Of a stretch of 62,363 nt of DNA, positions 25,380-34,273 are shown piece after piece. The translations under genes were made by a program, and so were the position numbers. The first letter of the stretch is position 1. Each line of letters opens with the position of its first letter. Origin of the DNA: an uncultured Alphaproteobacteria bacterium (lineage in GTDB: Bacteria > Pseudomonadota > Alphaproteobacteria > Caulobacterales > Caulobacteraceae); assembly GCA_903909375.1 (NCBI GenBank), contig CAIVVM010000059.1, forward strand, positions 1 through 62,363, in the 5' to 3' direction. The notes beneath the pieces were generated by a model that worked only from the letters and a program-made list of their open reading frames with translations, was not told where the DNA came from and did no database searches.

Positions 25380-27322
25380 AGCTCGGCGTCTGCTACTATC
25401 CGGAACAGTGGCCGGAGGACCTCTGGGCGGACGACGCGCGCCGGATGGCGGAGCTCGGCATCACCTGGGTCCGTATCGCCGAATTCGCGTGGAGCCGGAT
25501 CGAGCCGGAGCCCGGCCGGTTCGATTGGGCCTGGCTGGACCGTGCGGTCGAGACCCTGGCGGCGGCGGGCTTGAAGATCATCATGTGCACGCCCACGGCT
25601 ACGCCGCCCAAGTGGCTGGTGGACAAGCACCCTGACATGCTGGCCGTGGACGCCGAGGGCCGGCCACGCGGCTTCGGGTCGCGCCGCCACTATTGCTTTT
25701 CCAGCCAGGCCTACCGCGCCGAATGCGCCCGGATCACCGAGGCCGTGGCAGGCCGCTACGGGCGCCATCCCGCAGTCGGCGCCTGGCAGACCGACAACGA
25801 GTTCGGCTGTCACGACACCACGATCAGCTATTCGCCAAACGCAGCCCGGGCCTTCCGCATCTGGCTGGCCCAGCGATACCAGTCGGTCGATGCGCTGAAC
25901 CGCGCCTGGGGCGCGGTCTTCTGGTCGCAGGAATATCGGGATTTCGATGAGGTCCAGCCCCCCAACCTGACCGTCACCGAGGCCAACCCCAGCCACCGCC
26001 TGGACTACAACCGCTTCGCCTCCAACGAGGTGGCCAGCTTCAACCGGCTTCAGGTCGACATTATCCGTAGGCTGTCGCCCGGTCGCGACGTCACCCACAA
26101 CTTCATGGGCTTCTATACGGAGTTCGATCATTTCGCCGTCGGGCGCGATCTGGATCTGGCGACCTGGGATTCCTATCCCCTGGGATTCCTGGAGCAGTTC
26201 TGGTTCCCGGATGACGAAAAGCTGCGGTATCTGCGTCAGGGGCACCCCGACATCTCGGCCTTCCATCACGATCTCTACCGCGGTGTCGGTCGCGGACGTT
26301 GGGGGGTCATGGAGCAGCAGCCCGGGCCGGTGAACTGGGCCCGCTACAATCCGGCCCCACTGCCCGGAGCGGTGCGGTCGTGGACCTGGGAGGCGTTTGC
26401 GCATGGCGCCGAGCTGGTCTCCTATTTCCGCTGGCGCCAGGCGCCCTTCGCCCAGGAGCAGATGCACGCCGGTCTCAATCGTCCGGACAATGTACTGGAC
26501 CAGGGCGGCCATGAGGCTGCGGCGGTCGCGCGGGAAGTCGAGGCTCTGGGCCAGCTTGCGGCCTGCGCTCAGGCCCGTGTCGCCTTGATCTTCAGCTACG
26601 AGGCCGACTGGCAGTTCGGAATCCAGCCGCATGCCCGGGGGTTCCGGTGGCTGCAGCTGGCGTTCGAATTCTATTCGGCGCTGCGCCAGCTGGGCCTCGA
26701 CGTGGATATCGTGCCGCCCGACGCGGACTTCACCGGCTATGCATTGGTGGTGGCGCCCTCGCTGCCGATCCTGGATCCAGCCACCGTTGCGGCGTTGACG
26801 GCGTCGGGCGCGGTCGTACTGTTTGGGCCCCGAACCGGTTCACGGACCCGAGATGGCCACATCCCTCCGAACCTGCCGCCCGGACCACTGCAAGCGCGCA
26901 TGCCCCTGCGGGTGGCGCGTGTCGAAAGCCTTCGGCCAGGGGCGGAGCCCGCCATTGCACTGGATGGACAAAACGTTTCGGGTCGGCTCTGGCGTGAGAT
27001 TGTCGAGACAGACCTGGCGGCGCTTGCGACCTTCGTTGACGGCGGCCCCGCCTGGATGGCTCAGTCGGGATGGCACTATCTGGCGACCTGGCCCGATGCC
27101 GATCTGCTGGGTGCGGTGATGCGCCGGATCGTCATGGAAGCGGGATTGCCGACCACCGCGCTCCACGCGGACGTGCGACTTCGCCGTCGGGATGGCTTGC
27201 AGTTCGCCTTCAACTTCGCGGCCGAACCGCGTCCCACCCCGGCGCCTTTGGGCGCGGCCTATGTTCTGGGTGGCCCCGAACTGGCAGCGGCCGGTGTCGC
27301 GGCCTGGCGAGTAGGGTCGTGA
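25376..27322 (+). CDS. Beta-galactosidase, glycoside hydrolase family 42
   Basis: 648 residues from ATG 25376, which overlaps the GH36 stop (ATGA). The start MKLGVCYYPEQWPEDLW is the canonical GH42 opening. The acid/base Glu142 is in TDNEFG, and the nucleophile is expected at Glu361 in AQEQMH, following WTWEAFAHGAELVSYFRWRQ. The trimerisation domain with FSYEADW follows at about 405. No signal peptide: it is cytoplasmic and cleaves short beta-galactosides. Having GH36 and GH42 in one operon implies a substrate with both galactosyl linkages or a broad galactoside diet. The stop overlaps the ATG of the TetR gene. Confidence 0.93.
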   Translation: MKLGVCYYPEQWPEDLWADDARRMAELGITWVRIAEFAWSRIEPEPGRFDWAWLDRAVETLAAAGLKIIMCTPTATPPKWLVDKHPDMLAVDAEGRPRGFGSRRHYCFSSQAYRAECARITEAVAGRYGRHPAVGAWQTDNEFGCHDTTISYSPNAARAFRIWLAQRYQSVDALNRAWGAVFWSQEYRDFDEVQPPNLTVTEANPSHRLDYNRFASNEVASFNRLQVDIIRRLSPGRDVTHNFMGFYTEFDHFAVGRDLDLATWDSYPLGFLEQFWFPDDEKLRYLRQGHPDISAFHHDLYRGVGRGRWGVMEQQPGPVNWARYNPAPLPGAVRSWTWEAFAHGAELVSYFRWRQAPFAQEQMHAGLNRPDNVLDQGGHEAAAVAREVEALGQLAACAQARVALIFSYEADWQFGIQPHARGFRWLQLAFEFYSALRQLGLDVDIVPPDADFTGYALVVAPSLPILDPATVAALTASGAVVLFGPRTGSRTRDGHIPPNLPPGPLQARMPLRVARVESLRPGAEPAIALDGQNVSGRLWREIVETDLAALATFVDGGPAWMAQSGWHYLATWPDADLLGAVMRRIVMEAGLPTTALHADVRLRRRDGLQFAFNFAAEPRPTPAPLGAAYVLGGPELAAAGVAAWRVGS

Positions 27323-27957
27323 TGAACGCTGTCATTCCCCGCAAACGCACCCGATTGAGCCCCGAGGCGCGTCGGGAACAGATTCTCGACGAAGCGTCCC
27401 GCCTCGTGCTCGACGAAGGCCTGCATGCCGTCAGCATGGAACGGCTGGCCCGCGATGTCGGGATCAGCAAAGGGCTGGTCTACAACTACTTCCCCACCCG
27501 CGACGCCCTGCTGGCCGAACTGCTGCGTCGCGAGCAGACGGAACTGCGCGACCGGGGGATGGCCGAGGCGCTCGCCGCCGGCAGCTTTGCCGATATGATC
27601 CGCCAGACCACCCGGCTCTATCTGGAACAGACCCGTGATCGCGGCGCCCTGATCGCCGCTTTGCTGTCCGATCCGTCGGTCGCCCGACTGATGGAGGACG
27701 ACAACCGCGCCGACCGCGAACGAACCTTCCGCTACTGCGTGCAGGCGACCCGGCGCGAGTATGACTTGCCACTGCCGCTGGCCATTGCGGCGGTAGATAT
27801 GCTGATGGCGATTACGGGTCGGGCGGGAAGACAGGTCGCCGAGGGCCAGATGGATGTCGGCCCGGCGACGGAGATCTGTCTGGAACTGATTCTGGGCGCA
27901 CTGGGCGGCTTGAGCCGGGATCGGGAGATCAAGGCGTCTGCGATCGGCGACTGGTAG
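27322..27957 (+). CDS. TetR-family transcriptional regulator
   Basis: 211 residues from ATG 27322, overlapping the GH42 stop. The N-terminal helix-turn-helix region is typical: RREQILDEASRLVLDEG, then VSMERLARDVGISKGLVYNYFPTRDALLAELL (about residues 40-72). The C-terminal domain has no recognisable ligand motif. Located in the galactosidase operon just before the PhyH/aldo-keto genes and near several TATTGAC-containing palindromes (27957-27972, 29976-29993, 30025-30056), it is the obvious local regulator. It probably represses the downstream operon and TonB receptor until an inducer binds. Confidence 0.88.
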   Translation: MNAVIPRKRTRLSPEARREQILDEASRLVLDEGLHAVSMERLARDVGISKGLVYNYFPTRDALLAELLRREQTELRDRGMAEALAAGSFADMIRQTTRLYLEQTRDRGALIAALLSDPSVARLMEDDNRADRERTFRYCVQATRREYDLPLPLAIAAVDMLMAITGRAGRQVAEGQMDVGPATEICLELILGALGGLSRDREIKASAIGDW

Positions 27958-27977
27958 TTATCGACGGATAGTATAAT
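27957..27977 (+). promoter_or_regulatory. Promoter with TATAAT box and overlapping palindrome before PhyH gene
   Basis: Within the 59-base gap before 28017, TATAAT at 27972-27977 is a perfect -10 hexamer. It directly follows TATC-GACG-GATA (27959-27970), a 4-bp palindrome with the same 4-base spacer geometry as the 29976-29993 site. No good -35 is visible 17 bases upstream, as expected for an activator-dependent or sigma-70 extended promoter. Binding here would block RNA polymerase. Confidence 0.4.
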
Positions 27978-28016
27978 AAGAAGCTGGCTTCGGACAGCTG
28001 CGCGGGAGGAAACAGG

Positions 28017-28979
28017 GTGGATCAAGCGATTGCGCCAGACGAGGCGCGCGACGCCTGGATGAACGATCCCGAGGTCGCAGCACTCCGGGACCATCTCGAG
28101 GCGCACAACGGCATCAAGGGGCTGGATATCCTGATGCCGGGCGACACGAAACACGCTGTCGATCTGTTTCGCCGGGATGGCTTTGTCGTCATCGCCAATG
28201 TTCTGAACGACGAGCAGGCGGAAATCCTGCGCAACGGCTGCAACGCGGTGGTGGACGAGGTCCTGGCCCTCGACAATGACCGCAAGGGCAATCGCGGCTC
28301 ACATCGCTATTCCTTCGGCGGATCGAGCCTGACGCGCAGCCAGCTGCATCGGCCGGAATGGCAGATGCTTCTGGACATCCCGGCGGTCACCGAGATCGTC
28401 ACGGCGATCTTCCAGTCCCCGGACTACTCCCTGCGTGCAGCCAGCGGCGACTTCTGCCTGCCCGGCGCGGTCGAGTATCAGCCGCTGCACTCCGACGTGC
28501 GCGACTGGCGCGACGCCGCCACAACGCCCTTCAGCGCCTTTCATGACCCTCGCCGACAGATTACGATCCGTGACCTGCCTTGCCCCTACGTCTGCGTGAA
28601 TTTTCTGCCGCAGGACGTGACGCCGCTCAACGGTCCCACCCGCCAGATTCCCGGCACCCAGCATTCGCGCACGCCCATCCCCAGCCTGGCCGATGAACCG
28701 GAATGGATGCGGCTGAGCACCGTCTGTCCGGCGCCCGCCGGCGCCATCATGGTGCGCGACGTGCGCGCCTGGCACGGCGGCACGCCGAACATCGCCAACG
28801 CCGTGCGCTCGATCCCCAATCTGGAATTCTATGCGCCCTGGTTCCGGGAACCCATCGTGCCGGGCATTACCTATGCCGACGCCCGCAAGCTCTCTGAACA
28901 CGCCCGACGCCTGGTCCGCTACTGCGTGGCCGATTCCAGCGAAACCCTGGTGACCGGCCCGACCTTGCGCGCGCCGTGA
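28017..28979 (+). CDS. PhyH-family Fe(II)/2-oxoglutarate oxygenase
   Basis: 320 residues from GTG 28017 (GGGAGGAAA upstream). Iron ligands: His-x-Asp in QPLHSDVRDW near residue 160 and the distal His in AWHGGTPNIANAVRS near residue 259, with the Arg that binds 2-oxoglutarate. The intermediate segment LNGPTRQIPGTQHS is the usual family signature. It is only distantly similar by eye to the other PhyH protein (16096-17118). In this galactoside locus it may hydroxylate the aglycone or demethylate/dehydroxylate a modified sugar; the substrate is unknown. It lies 22 bases before the aldo/keto reductase gene. Confidence 0.82.
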   Translation: MDQAIAPDEARDAWMNDPEVAALRDHLEAHNGIKGLDILMPGDTKHAVDLFRRDGFVVIANVLNDEQAEILRNGCNAVVDEVLALDNDRKGNRGSHRYSFGGSSLTRSQLHRPEWQMLLDIPAVTEIVTAIFQSPDYSLRAASGDFCLPGAVEYQPLHSDVRDWRDAATTPFSAFHDPRRQITIRDLPCPYVCVNFLPQDVTPLNGPTRQIPGTQHSRTPIPSLADEPEWMRLSTVCPAPAGAIMVRDVRAWHGGTPNIANAVRSIPNLEFYAPWFREPIVPGITYADARKLSEHARRLVRYCVADSSETLVTGPTLRAP

Positions 28980-29001
28980 ACCGATCCTCCGGGAAGCCAC
29001 G

Positions 29002-29967
29002 ATGAAATACCGCCAGCTTGGTCGATCAGGGCTCCGGGTGAGCCAGCTCTGCCTCGGGACCATGAATTTCGGTCCCAGAACACCGGAACCGGAGAGCTTC
29101 GCGATCCTCAACGAGGCGGTGGAGGCGGGCATCAACTTCATCGACACCGCCAACCAGTACGGCGGCCATCTGGGGGTGGGCGTCAGCGAGTCCATTCTGG
29201 GCCGATGGCTGGCTGAGGATCGCAGCCGCCGCCACCGCGTCGTTCTGGCTACCAAGGTCCATGAGCCGATGTCGGACGACATCAATGATCGTGGCCTGTC
29301 CGCGCGGCATATCCAGATGGCCTGCGACGCCAGCCTGAAGCGACTGGGTGTGGATCACATCGATCTCTACCAGATGCACCACATCGACCGGACGGTCCCG
29401 ATGGATGAGATCTGGCAGGCCATGGATCGCCTTATTGCTCAGGGGAAGATCACCTATGTCGGGTCCAGCAACTTCCCCGGCTGGGCGATTGCGGCGACCA
29501 ATGAACGGGCGCTTGCACGGGGTCGACTGGGGCTGATCTCGGAACAAAGCCTCTATCATCTGATCGAACGGCGCCTCGAACTGGAGGTCATTCCGGCCTG
29601 CAATGCGTATGGCGTGGGCGTGATTGTCTGGAGCCCGTTGGCCGGCGGTTTGCTGGCCGGGCCGCGAACGGACGGCGGGCGTCGTCGGGAGTCGGAGTCC
29701 ATCGCGGCGGCGCGGGCTGCGCGCGCCGGTCAACTTGAGGCATTTCACGTCCTCTGCGCGGAACTTGGCGAGGCCCCTGGCGTCGTCGCACTGGCCTGGC
29801 TGCTGCATCAGCCCGGTGTGACCTCCACGATCATCGGCCCGGGAAACCTGGATCAGCTGAAAGGGGTCCTCGGGGTCCCGGGCATTGTGCTGGATCCGTC
29901 AACGCTCGACCGGCTTGACCACGTCTTCCCGCCCTGCGGCGCTGCGCCGGAGGCCTACGCATGGTGA
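29002..29967 (+). CDS. Aldo/keto reductase
   Basis: 321 residues. The AKR tetrad is visible: Asp in NFIDTANQYGG (about residue 48), Tyr in the same motif (53), Lys in VVLATKVHEP (about 83) and His in YQMHHIDRT (about 124). The NADPH-binding end is TSTIIGPGNLDQLKGVLG near 275. It resembles AKR11/YhdN- and L-glyceraldehyde-3-phosphate-reductase-like proteins. It is co-transcribed with the PhyH gene and may reduce or oxidise a sugar (galactose dehydrogenase activity is possible for some AKRs) or an aldehyde released by the oxygenase. Confidence 0.85.
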   Translation: MKYRQLGRSGLRVSQLCLGTMNFGPRTPEPESFAILNEAVEAGINFIDTANQYGGHLGVGVSESILGRWLAEDRSRRHRVVLATKVHEPMSDDINDRGLSARHIQMACDASLKRLGVDHIDLYQMHHIDRTVPMDEIWQAMDRLIAQGKITYVGSSNFPGWAIAATNERALARGRLGLISEQSLYHLIERRLELEVIPACNAYGVGVIVWSPLAGGLLAGPRTDGGRRRESESIAAARAARAGQLEAFHVLCAELGEAPGVVALAWLLHQPGVTSTIIGPGNLDQLKGVLGVPGIVLDPSTLDRLDHVFPPCGAAPEAYAW

Positions 29968-29975
29968 CCCTGTCC

Positions 29976-29993
29976 CACTATTGACTAATAGTG
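29976..29993. promoter_or_regulatory. Perfect palindrome upstream of TonB receptor gene, candidate TetR operator
   Basis: CACTATT-GACT-AATAGTG: perfect 7-bp arms with a 4-base spacer, just after the aldo/keto reductase stop and about 30 bases upstream of the second, longer palindrome (30025-30056). It is AT-rich in an otherwise GC-rich region, as operators often are. Confidence 0.5.
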
Positions 29994-30002
29994 TAATTGT
30001 TC

Positions 30003-30056
30003 TTGACCTTAAGGTGGCTGCTGCCCTATCTATTGACGAATCAGTCAATAGATAGG
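30003..30056 (+). promoter_or_regulatory. Promoter of TonB receptor gene overlapped by 13-bp-arm palindrome
   Basis: TTGACC (30003-30008) and CTATCT (30026-30031) are 17 bases apart and make a plausible -35/-10 pair. The -10 is inside a perfect inverted repeat with 13-bp arms, 30025-30037 and 30044-30056, around GAATCA. Such a long AT-rich palindrome over a -10 box is the classic layout of a TetR repressor operator. There is no T-tract, so a terminator is less likely. Confidence 0.6.
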
Positions 30057-30102
30057 CGACGGGTAACGGCTGAACGGCCCCCGTCCTTTTGGGGAACGTC
30101 AG

Positions 30103-32442
30103 ATGAGCACCACCCGATTTGCCGCGCTGGCGGCTGTTTCAACGATAGCGCTGACGGCCTCGCAGGCCTTTGCACAGGGCGCGGCCGAGCTTGAGGAGCT
30201 GGTGGTCACGGCGCAAAAGCGCGAACAGACCCTGCAGTCCGTTCCCATCGCCGTCAGCGCCTTCTCGGAAGCCGCCCTGGACCGGGTCCAGATCGAGGAC
30301 GCCACCGATATCCAGCTGTCGATCCCCAACGCGGTTCTGACCGGAAATGACCGCTTCACCCTGCGCGGCGTCGGCAACAACGCGCTGGCGGGCGTGGACC
30401 CCGGTGTGCCGACCTTCGTCAACGGCGCGGCCGTGGGTTACCCGCCGCAGAACGAGTTCTTCGACGTGGCGCGCATCGAGGTGCTGCGCGGGCCGCAGGG
30501 CACGCTCTACGGGCGCAATACCACCGGCGGCGCGATCAACTTCATTACCCGCAAGCCAGGATCCGAGTTTGGCGGCGAGGCCAGCGTGCAGCTGGGCAAC
30601 TACTCGAACGTGCGGCTGGGAGGCGCTGTCGATCTGCCGCTGGGCGACAAGGTGGCGGTGCGGCTTGCCGGCTACAATCTGGATCGCGACGGCTACACGA
30701 AGAACATCTCCACCGGAAACGACATCGACGGCCGCGACCAGTGGGGCGCGCGTGGAACCATGACCCTCGATCTGGGCGAGAACACCGACCTGACCCTGGT
30801 GGCCAGCCGCTTCGAGGAGGACAGCTCCCGCGCCCGCGAAGGCAAGCGCCTCTGCAAGGCCAACGCCGTGCTGGGTTGTGATCCGCGCTTCCTGGGCTTC
30901 GACTCGCCCGACGCCAACACCACAATCCTGCAGACGCTTTCACGGATCTTCACGCCGTTCCCTGCGGGCGGCAACATCTATGCGGGTGCGCCGAACCCCA
31001 CGGACCTTCGCAAGGTGGCGGCCGATACGGATCCGGCCTACAGCCTGCACCAGTCGACGCTCACGTTCGATTTCGCGCATGACTTCGGCCAGATCACCCT
31101 GTCGGCGGTCGGCGGCTACTCGAGGTTTTCAACCGAGCAGAATACGGACTGGGACAACGCAGATCTGCCGTTCCGCTTCACCCGGCCGCTCACCTATTTC
31201 AAGGATCGCACCACCCAGGTCACCACCGACCGTCTGCTGACGACCGACAGCTTCACGGCGCGTAACAAGACCTACACGGGCGAGGTCCGGCTGGCCTCGC
31301 AGTTTGAAGGTCGCTTCAATTTCCTGGTCGGCTATTTCCACGCCCAGGGGACCAGCGCTGGCGGTTTCGAAACCTGGCACCCCGCAATCGAGGCATTCCA
31401 GAAGGCCCAGGGTCGACCGCAGGAAACCTGGCGGGTGTCGACCTTGACGCGCAACGGCAAGAACGCGACCTGGGCGGTCTTCGGCGAGAGCTATGTCCAG
31501 CTGGCGGAAACGCTGCGCCTGACCCTGGGTGGCCGATATACCGACGAGGAACGGTCAAGCCAGGGCCGGTCCATCGTGCTGGGCCCCCTTGTCCCGTTCA
31601 ACTATTCAAAGTTTGCCGGAAACAAGTTCACGTGGAAGGCCGCCCTGGACTGGGCGCCTGAGCTGGCGTTCACCGACAAGACCCTGGTCTATGGCTCGGT
31701 TTCGACCGGCTACAAGGGCGGTGGCCAGAACTCCAATGCGGCCACGCCGAGCTTCGGGCCGGAGACCGTCACGGCCTATGAGGTCGGGGCCAAGAACATC
31801 CTGGCCGACGGCGCCCTGCAAGCCAACCTCACGGCCTTCTACTATGACTACAAGGGCCTGCAGCTCGGCCAGCGGATCAACGGCGGCGTGGTCACCCGAA
31901 ACGCAGACGCCACGATCTATGGCCTTGAGGGCGAGTTCGCCTATGCCCTGGGTGAGCACATCCTGATCGACACCAACCTGTCCTACCTCCACACCAGCAT
32001 CGGCACGTTCTTCAGTGAGGATGCCGCAAACCCGGCCCAGAGCCTCACCGCCACGACGCCCACGGTCCAGGTCAACCTCAAGGGCAACGATCTGCCGCAC
32101 TCGCCGGGTTTCAAGGTCAAGGCCGGCGCACAGTATCAGACCGATGCCTTCCGCGGCGACTGGACGGCGACGTTCCGGGTCGACGCCACCTGGCAGGACT
32201 CCTACTTCTCCCGCGAATACAACACGCCCACCGACCGCATCGACGGCTGGGGCGTGATCGACGCGCAGGTGCGGCTGGAGAACGAACCGATGGGTCTCAG
32301 CGCCCGCCTGTTCGTCAAGAACCTGACCAACGGCGACAACATCACCAACATCATCATCGAGGACGCCCTGATCGGCCGCTACCGTAATGCGCGCCTGCTG
32401 GAGCCGCGGACCTACGGGGTGATCGTCCAGAAGACGTTCTAG
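30103..32442 (+). CDS. TonB-dependent outer-membrane receptor
   Basis: 779 residues. Signal peptide 1-25 (ends AFAQG), TonB-box-like LEELVVTAQKRE near 35, plug domain with FVNGAAVGYPPQNEFFDVARIEVLRGPQGTLYGRNTTGGAINFITRKP, and a beta-barrel ending TYGVIVQKTF with a terminal Phe. It follows a regulated promoter region and lies 106 bases before the sugar-acid dehydratase gene, so galactosides or sugar acids are the likely cargo. It differs markedly from the first receptor (13347-15605), suggesting different ligands. Confidence 0.92.
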   Translation: MSTTRFAALAAVSTIALTASQAFAQGAAELEELVVTAQKREQTLQSVPIAVSAFSEAALDRVQIEDATDIQLSIPNAVLTGNDRFTLRGVGNNALAGVDPGVPTFVNGAAVGYPPQNEFFDVARIEVLRGPQGTLYGRNTTGGAINFITRKPGSEFGGEASVQLGNYSNVRLGGAVDLPLGDKVAVRLAGYNLDRDGYTKNISTGNDIDGRDQWGARGTMTLDLGENTDLTLVASRFEEDSSRAREGKRLCKANAVLGCDPRFLGFDSPDANTTILQTLSRIFTPFPAGGNIYAGAPNPTDLRKVAADTDPAYSLHQSTLTFDFAHDFGQITLSAVGGYSRFSTEQNTDWDNADLPFRFTRPLTYFKDRTTQVTTDRLLTTDSFTARNKTYTGEVRLASQFEGRFNFLVGYFHAQGTSAGGFETWHPAIEAFQKAQGRPQETWRVSTLTRNGKNATWAVFGESYVQLAETLRLTLGGRYTDEERSSQGRSIVLGPLVPFNYSKFAGNKFTWKAALDWAPELAFTDKTLVYGSVSTGYKGGGQNSNAATPSFGPETVTAYEVGAKNILADGALQANLTAFYYDYKGLQLGQRINGGVVTRNADATIYGLEGEFAYALGEHILIDTNLSYLHTSIGTFFSEDAANPAQSLTATTPTVQVNLKGNDLPHSPGFKVKAGAQYQTDAFRGDWTATFRVDATWQDSYFSREYNTPTDRIDGWGVIDAQVRLENEPMGLSARLFVKNLTNGDNITNIIIEDALIGRYRNARLLEPRTYGVIVQKTF

Positions 32443-32470
32443 GCGCCTCGAACCTTCTTTGACTCGAACC

Positions 32471-32499
32471 CCGGCGGCGCTCAATGCGGGCGTCGCCGG
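32471..32499 (+). terminator. Possible intergenic hairpin/attenuator
   Basis: CCGGCGGCG (32471-32479) and CGTCGCCGG (32491-32499) pair at 8 of 9 positions with an 11-base loop, followed by ACCGTGTTTAT. It sits 28 bases after the TonB receptor stop and 50 bases before the dehydratase start. It could reduce read-through between the receptor and the downstream sugar-acid genes or protect the receptor mRNA. The T-run is short. Confidence 0.35.
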
Positions 32500-32548
32500 A
32501 CCGTGTTTATCGATGTATGAACGGGTATCGCCTTTCAGGATTCCCCCC

Positions 32549-34273
32549 ATGGCTGACAAGCCCGCCCGCAGTCAGAAGAATTTCGGCAAGCTGGATCGCG
32601 ACGGGTTCATCCATCGCAGCTGGATCAAGGGCACCGGCCTGCCGGAGCACGTCTTCGATGGTCGCCCGATCATCGGCATCTGCAACACCTGGTCCGAGCT
32701 GGTCACCTGCCAGTTCCATCTGCGGGACCTGGCGGAGTTTGTGAAACGCGGCGTCTGGGAGGCGGGCGGCGTGCCCATCGAGTTCCCGGCCATGTCGCTG
32801 CCCGAGACCCAGATGCGGCCGACGGCCATGCTGTTTCGCAATCTGCTGGCGATGGAGGTGGAGGAAAGCATCCGCGCCAATCCCATCGACGGGGTGGTGC
32901 TGCTGGGCGGCTGCGACAAGACCACGCCGGGTCAGTTGATGGGTGCGGCCAGCGTAGATCTGCCCACCATGGTGTTGTCATCCGGTCCGATGCTGAACGG
33001 CAAGTTCCAGGGCCGTGACATCGGCTCCGGTACGGATGTCTGGCGCTTTTCCGAGGAAGTCCGCGCCGGGACCATGAGCCTGGCCGACTTCATGGGCGCC
33101 GAGGCCGGCATGAGCCGCAGCCACGGCACCTGCAACACCATGGGCACGGCATCGACCATGGCCAGCCTGATCGAGGCGCTGGGCGTCAGCCTGCCCACCA
33201 ACGCTGCCCTGCCGGGCGTGGACGCGCGGCGCAAGGCGTTGGCCCACCTGACCGGCATGCGCGCCGTGGAACTGGTGAAGCAGGACGTCCGGCTGTCCCA
33301 GATCCTCACCCGCGAGGCGTTCGAGAACGCCATTCTTATGCATGCCGCCATCGGGGGCTCCACCAACGCGGTGGTTCACCTGCTGGCGCTGGCGGGCCGG
33401 GTCGGCGTGCCGCTCAGCCTGGAGGATTTTGACACCATCGCCCGCGACGTGCCGCTGCTGGTCAACCTGATGCCGTCGGGCAAATACCTGATGGAGGACT
33501 TCTGCTACGCGGGCGGATGCCCCGCCGTGATGAACGAGATGGGTCACCTGTTCCGGCGGGACGCGATCACGGTCTCTGGCCACACCCAGGGCCAGATCGC
33601 CGACGCCGCCCAGGTCTGGAACCGCGACGTGATCAGCACGCGCGAGGCGCCGTTCGGGCCTTCCTCGGGCGTCTGGGTTCTGCGGGGCAATCTCTGCCCC
33701 GATGGCGCGATCCTGAAGCCCAGCGCAGCGACACCGGAACTGCTGACCCACCGGGGCCGGGCTGTGGTGTTCGAGAGCATCGAAGACTATCACGCCCGCA
33801 TCGATGATCCCGATCTGGAGGTCGACGCTACCTCGATCCTGGTGCTCAAGGGTTGCGGACCCAAGGGCTATCCGGGCATGCCCGAGGTCGGCAACATGGC
33901 CCTGCCACCCAAGCTGCTGCAGCAGGGGGTGCGCGACATGGTCCGCATCTCAGATGCCCGGATGAGCGGCACGGCCTACGGCACCGTCATCCTGCACGTG
34001 GCCCCCGAAACGGCGGCCGGCGGGCCCTTGGCCCTGGTGCGCAACGGCGACGAGATCGCCTTCGACGGCCCGGCCCGGACACTCGATCTGCTGGTGGATG
34101 ACGCCGAGATGGCCCGGCGTCGCGCCGAATGGGAGGCTGCCCGCGAAGCTCCGACGCATACGCGCGGCTGGTCCAGGCTCTATGTGGACACCGTGCTGCA
34201 GGCTGACCGCGGGGTCGACCTGGACTTCCTGGTAGGCAAGACGACCACCGAAGTCACCCGCGAGTCTCACTGA
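32549..34273 (+). CDS. IlvD/Edd-family sugar-acid dehydratase (galactonate/arabonate/xylonate type)
   Basis: 574 residues from ATG 32549 (CAGGA 8 bases upstream). The three cluster-binding Cys motifs of the family are seen: ICNTWSE near 48, GGCDKTTPG near 118 and HGTCNTMG near 190. KGCGPKGYPGMPEVG and DARMSGTAYG near the C-terminus complete the pattern. The sequence (AMSLPET, NPIDGVVLLGGCDK) fits the sugar-acid dehydratase branch rather than IlvD or Edd proper. Together with the following kinase and aldolase genes, the substrate is most likely D-galactonate, giving 2-keto-3-deoxygalactonate. The use of an IlvD/Edd enzyme instead of enolase-type DgoD is common in alphaproteobacteria. Confidence 0.87.
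   Translation: MADKPARSQKNFGKLDRDGFIHRSWIKGTGLPEHVFDGRPIIGICNTWSELVTCQFHLRDLAEFVKRGVWEAGGVPIEFPAMSLPETQMRPTAMLFRNLLAMEVEESIRANPIDGVVLLGGCDKTTPGQLMGAASVDLPTMVLSSGPMLNGKFQGRDIGSGTDVWRFSEEVRAGTMSLADFMGAEAGMSRSHGTCNTMGTASTMASLIEALGVSLPTNAALPGVDARRKALAHLTGMRAVELVKQDVRLSQILTREAFENAILMHAAIGGSTNAVVHLLALAGRVGVPLSLEDFDTIARDVPLLVNLMPSGKYLMEDFCYAGGCPAVMNEMGHLFRRDAITVSGHTQGQIADAAQVWNRDVISTREAPFGPSSGVWVLRGNLCPDGAILKPSAATPELLTHRGRAVVFESIEDYHARIDDPDLEVDATSILVLKGCGPKGYPGMPEVGNMALPPKLLQQGVRDMVRISDARMSGTAYGTVILHVAPETAAGGPLALVRNGDEIAFDGPARTLDLLVDDAEMARRRAEWEAAREAPTHTRGWSRLYVDTVLQADRGVDLDFLVGKTTTEVTRESH

Noticed and set aside
27322..27336. CGCTGTCAT half-site at the TetR start codon
   Set aside because: Matches the 12135-12156/13283-13302 half-site but lies in coding sequence and has only partial dyad symmetry (5 of 7 pairs), so it may be chance.
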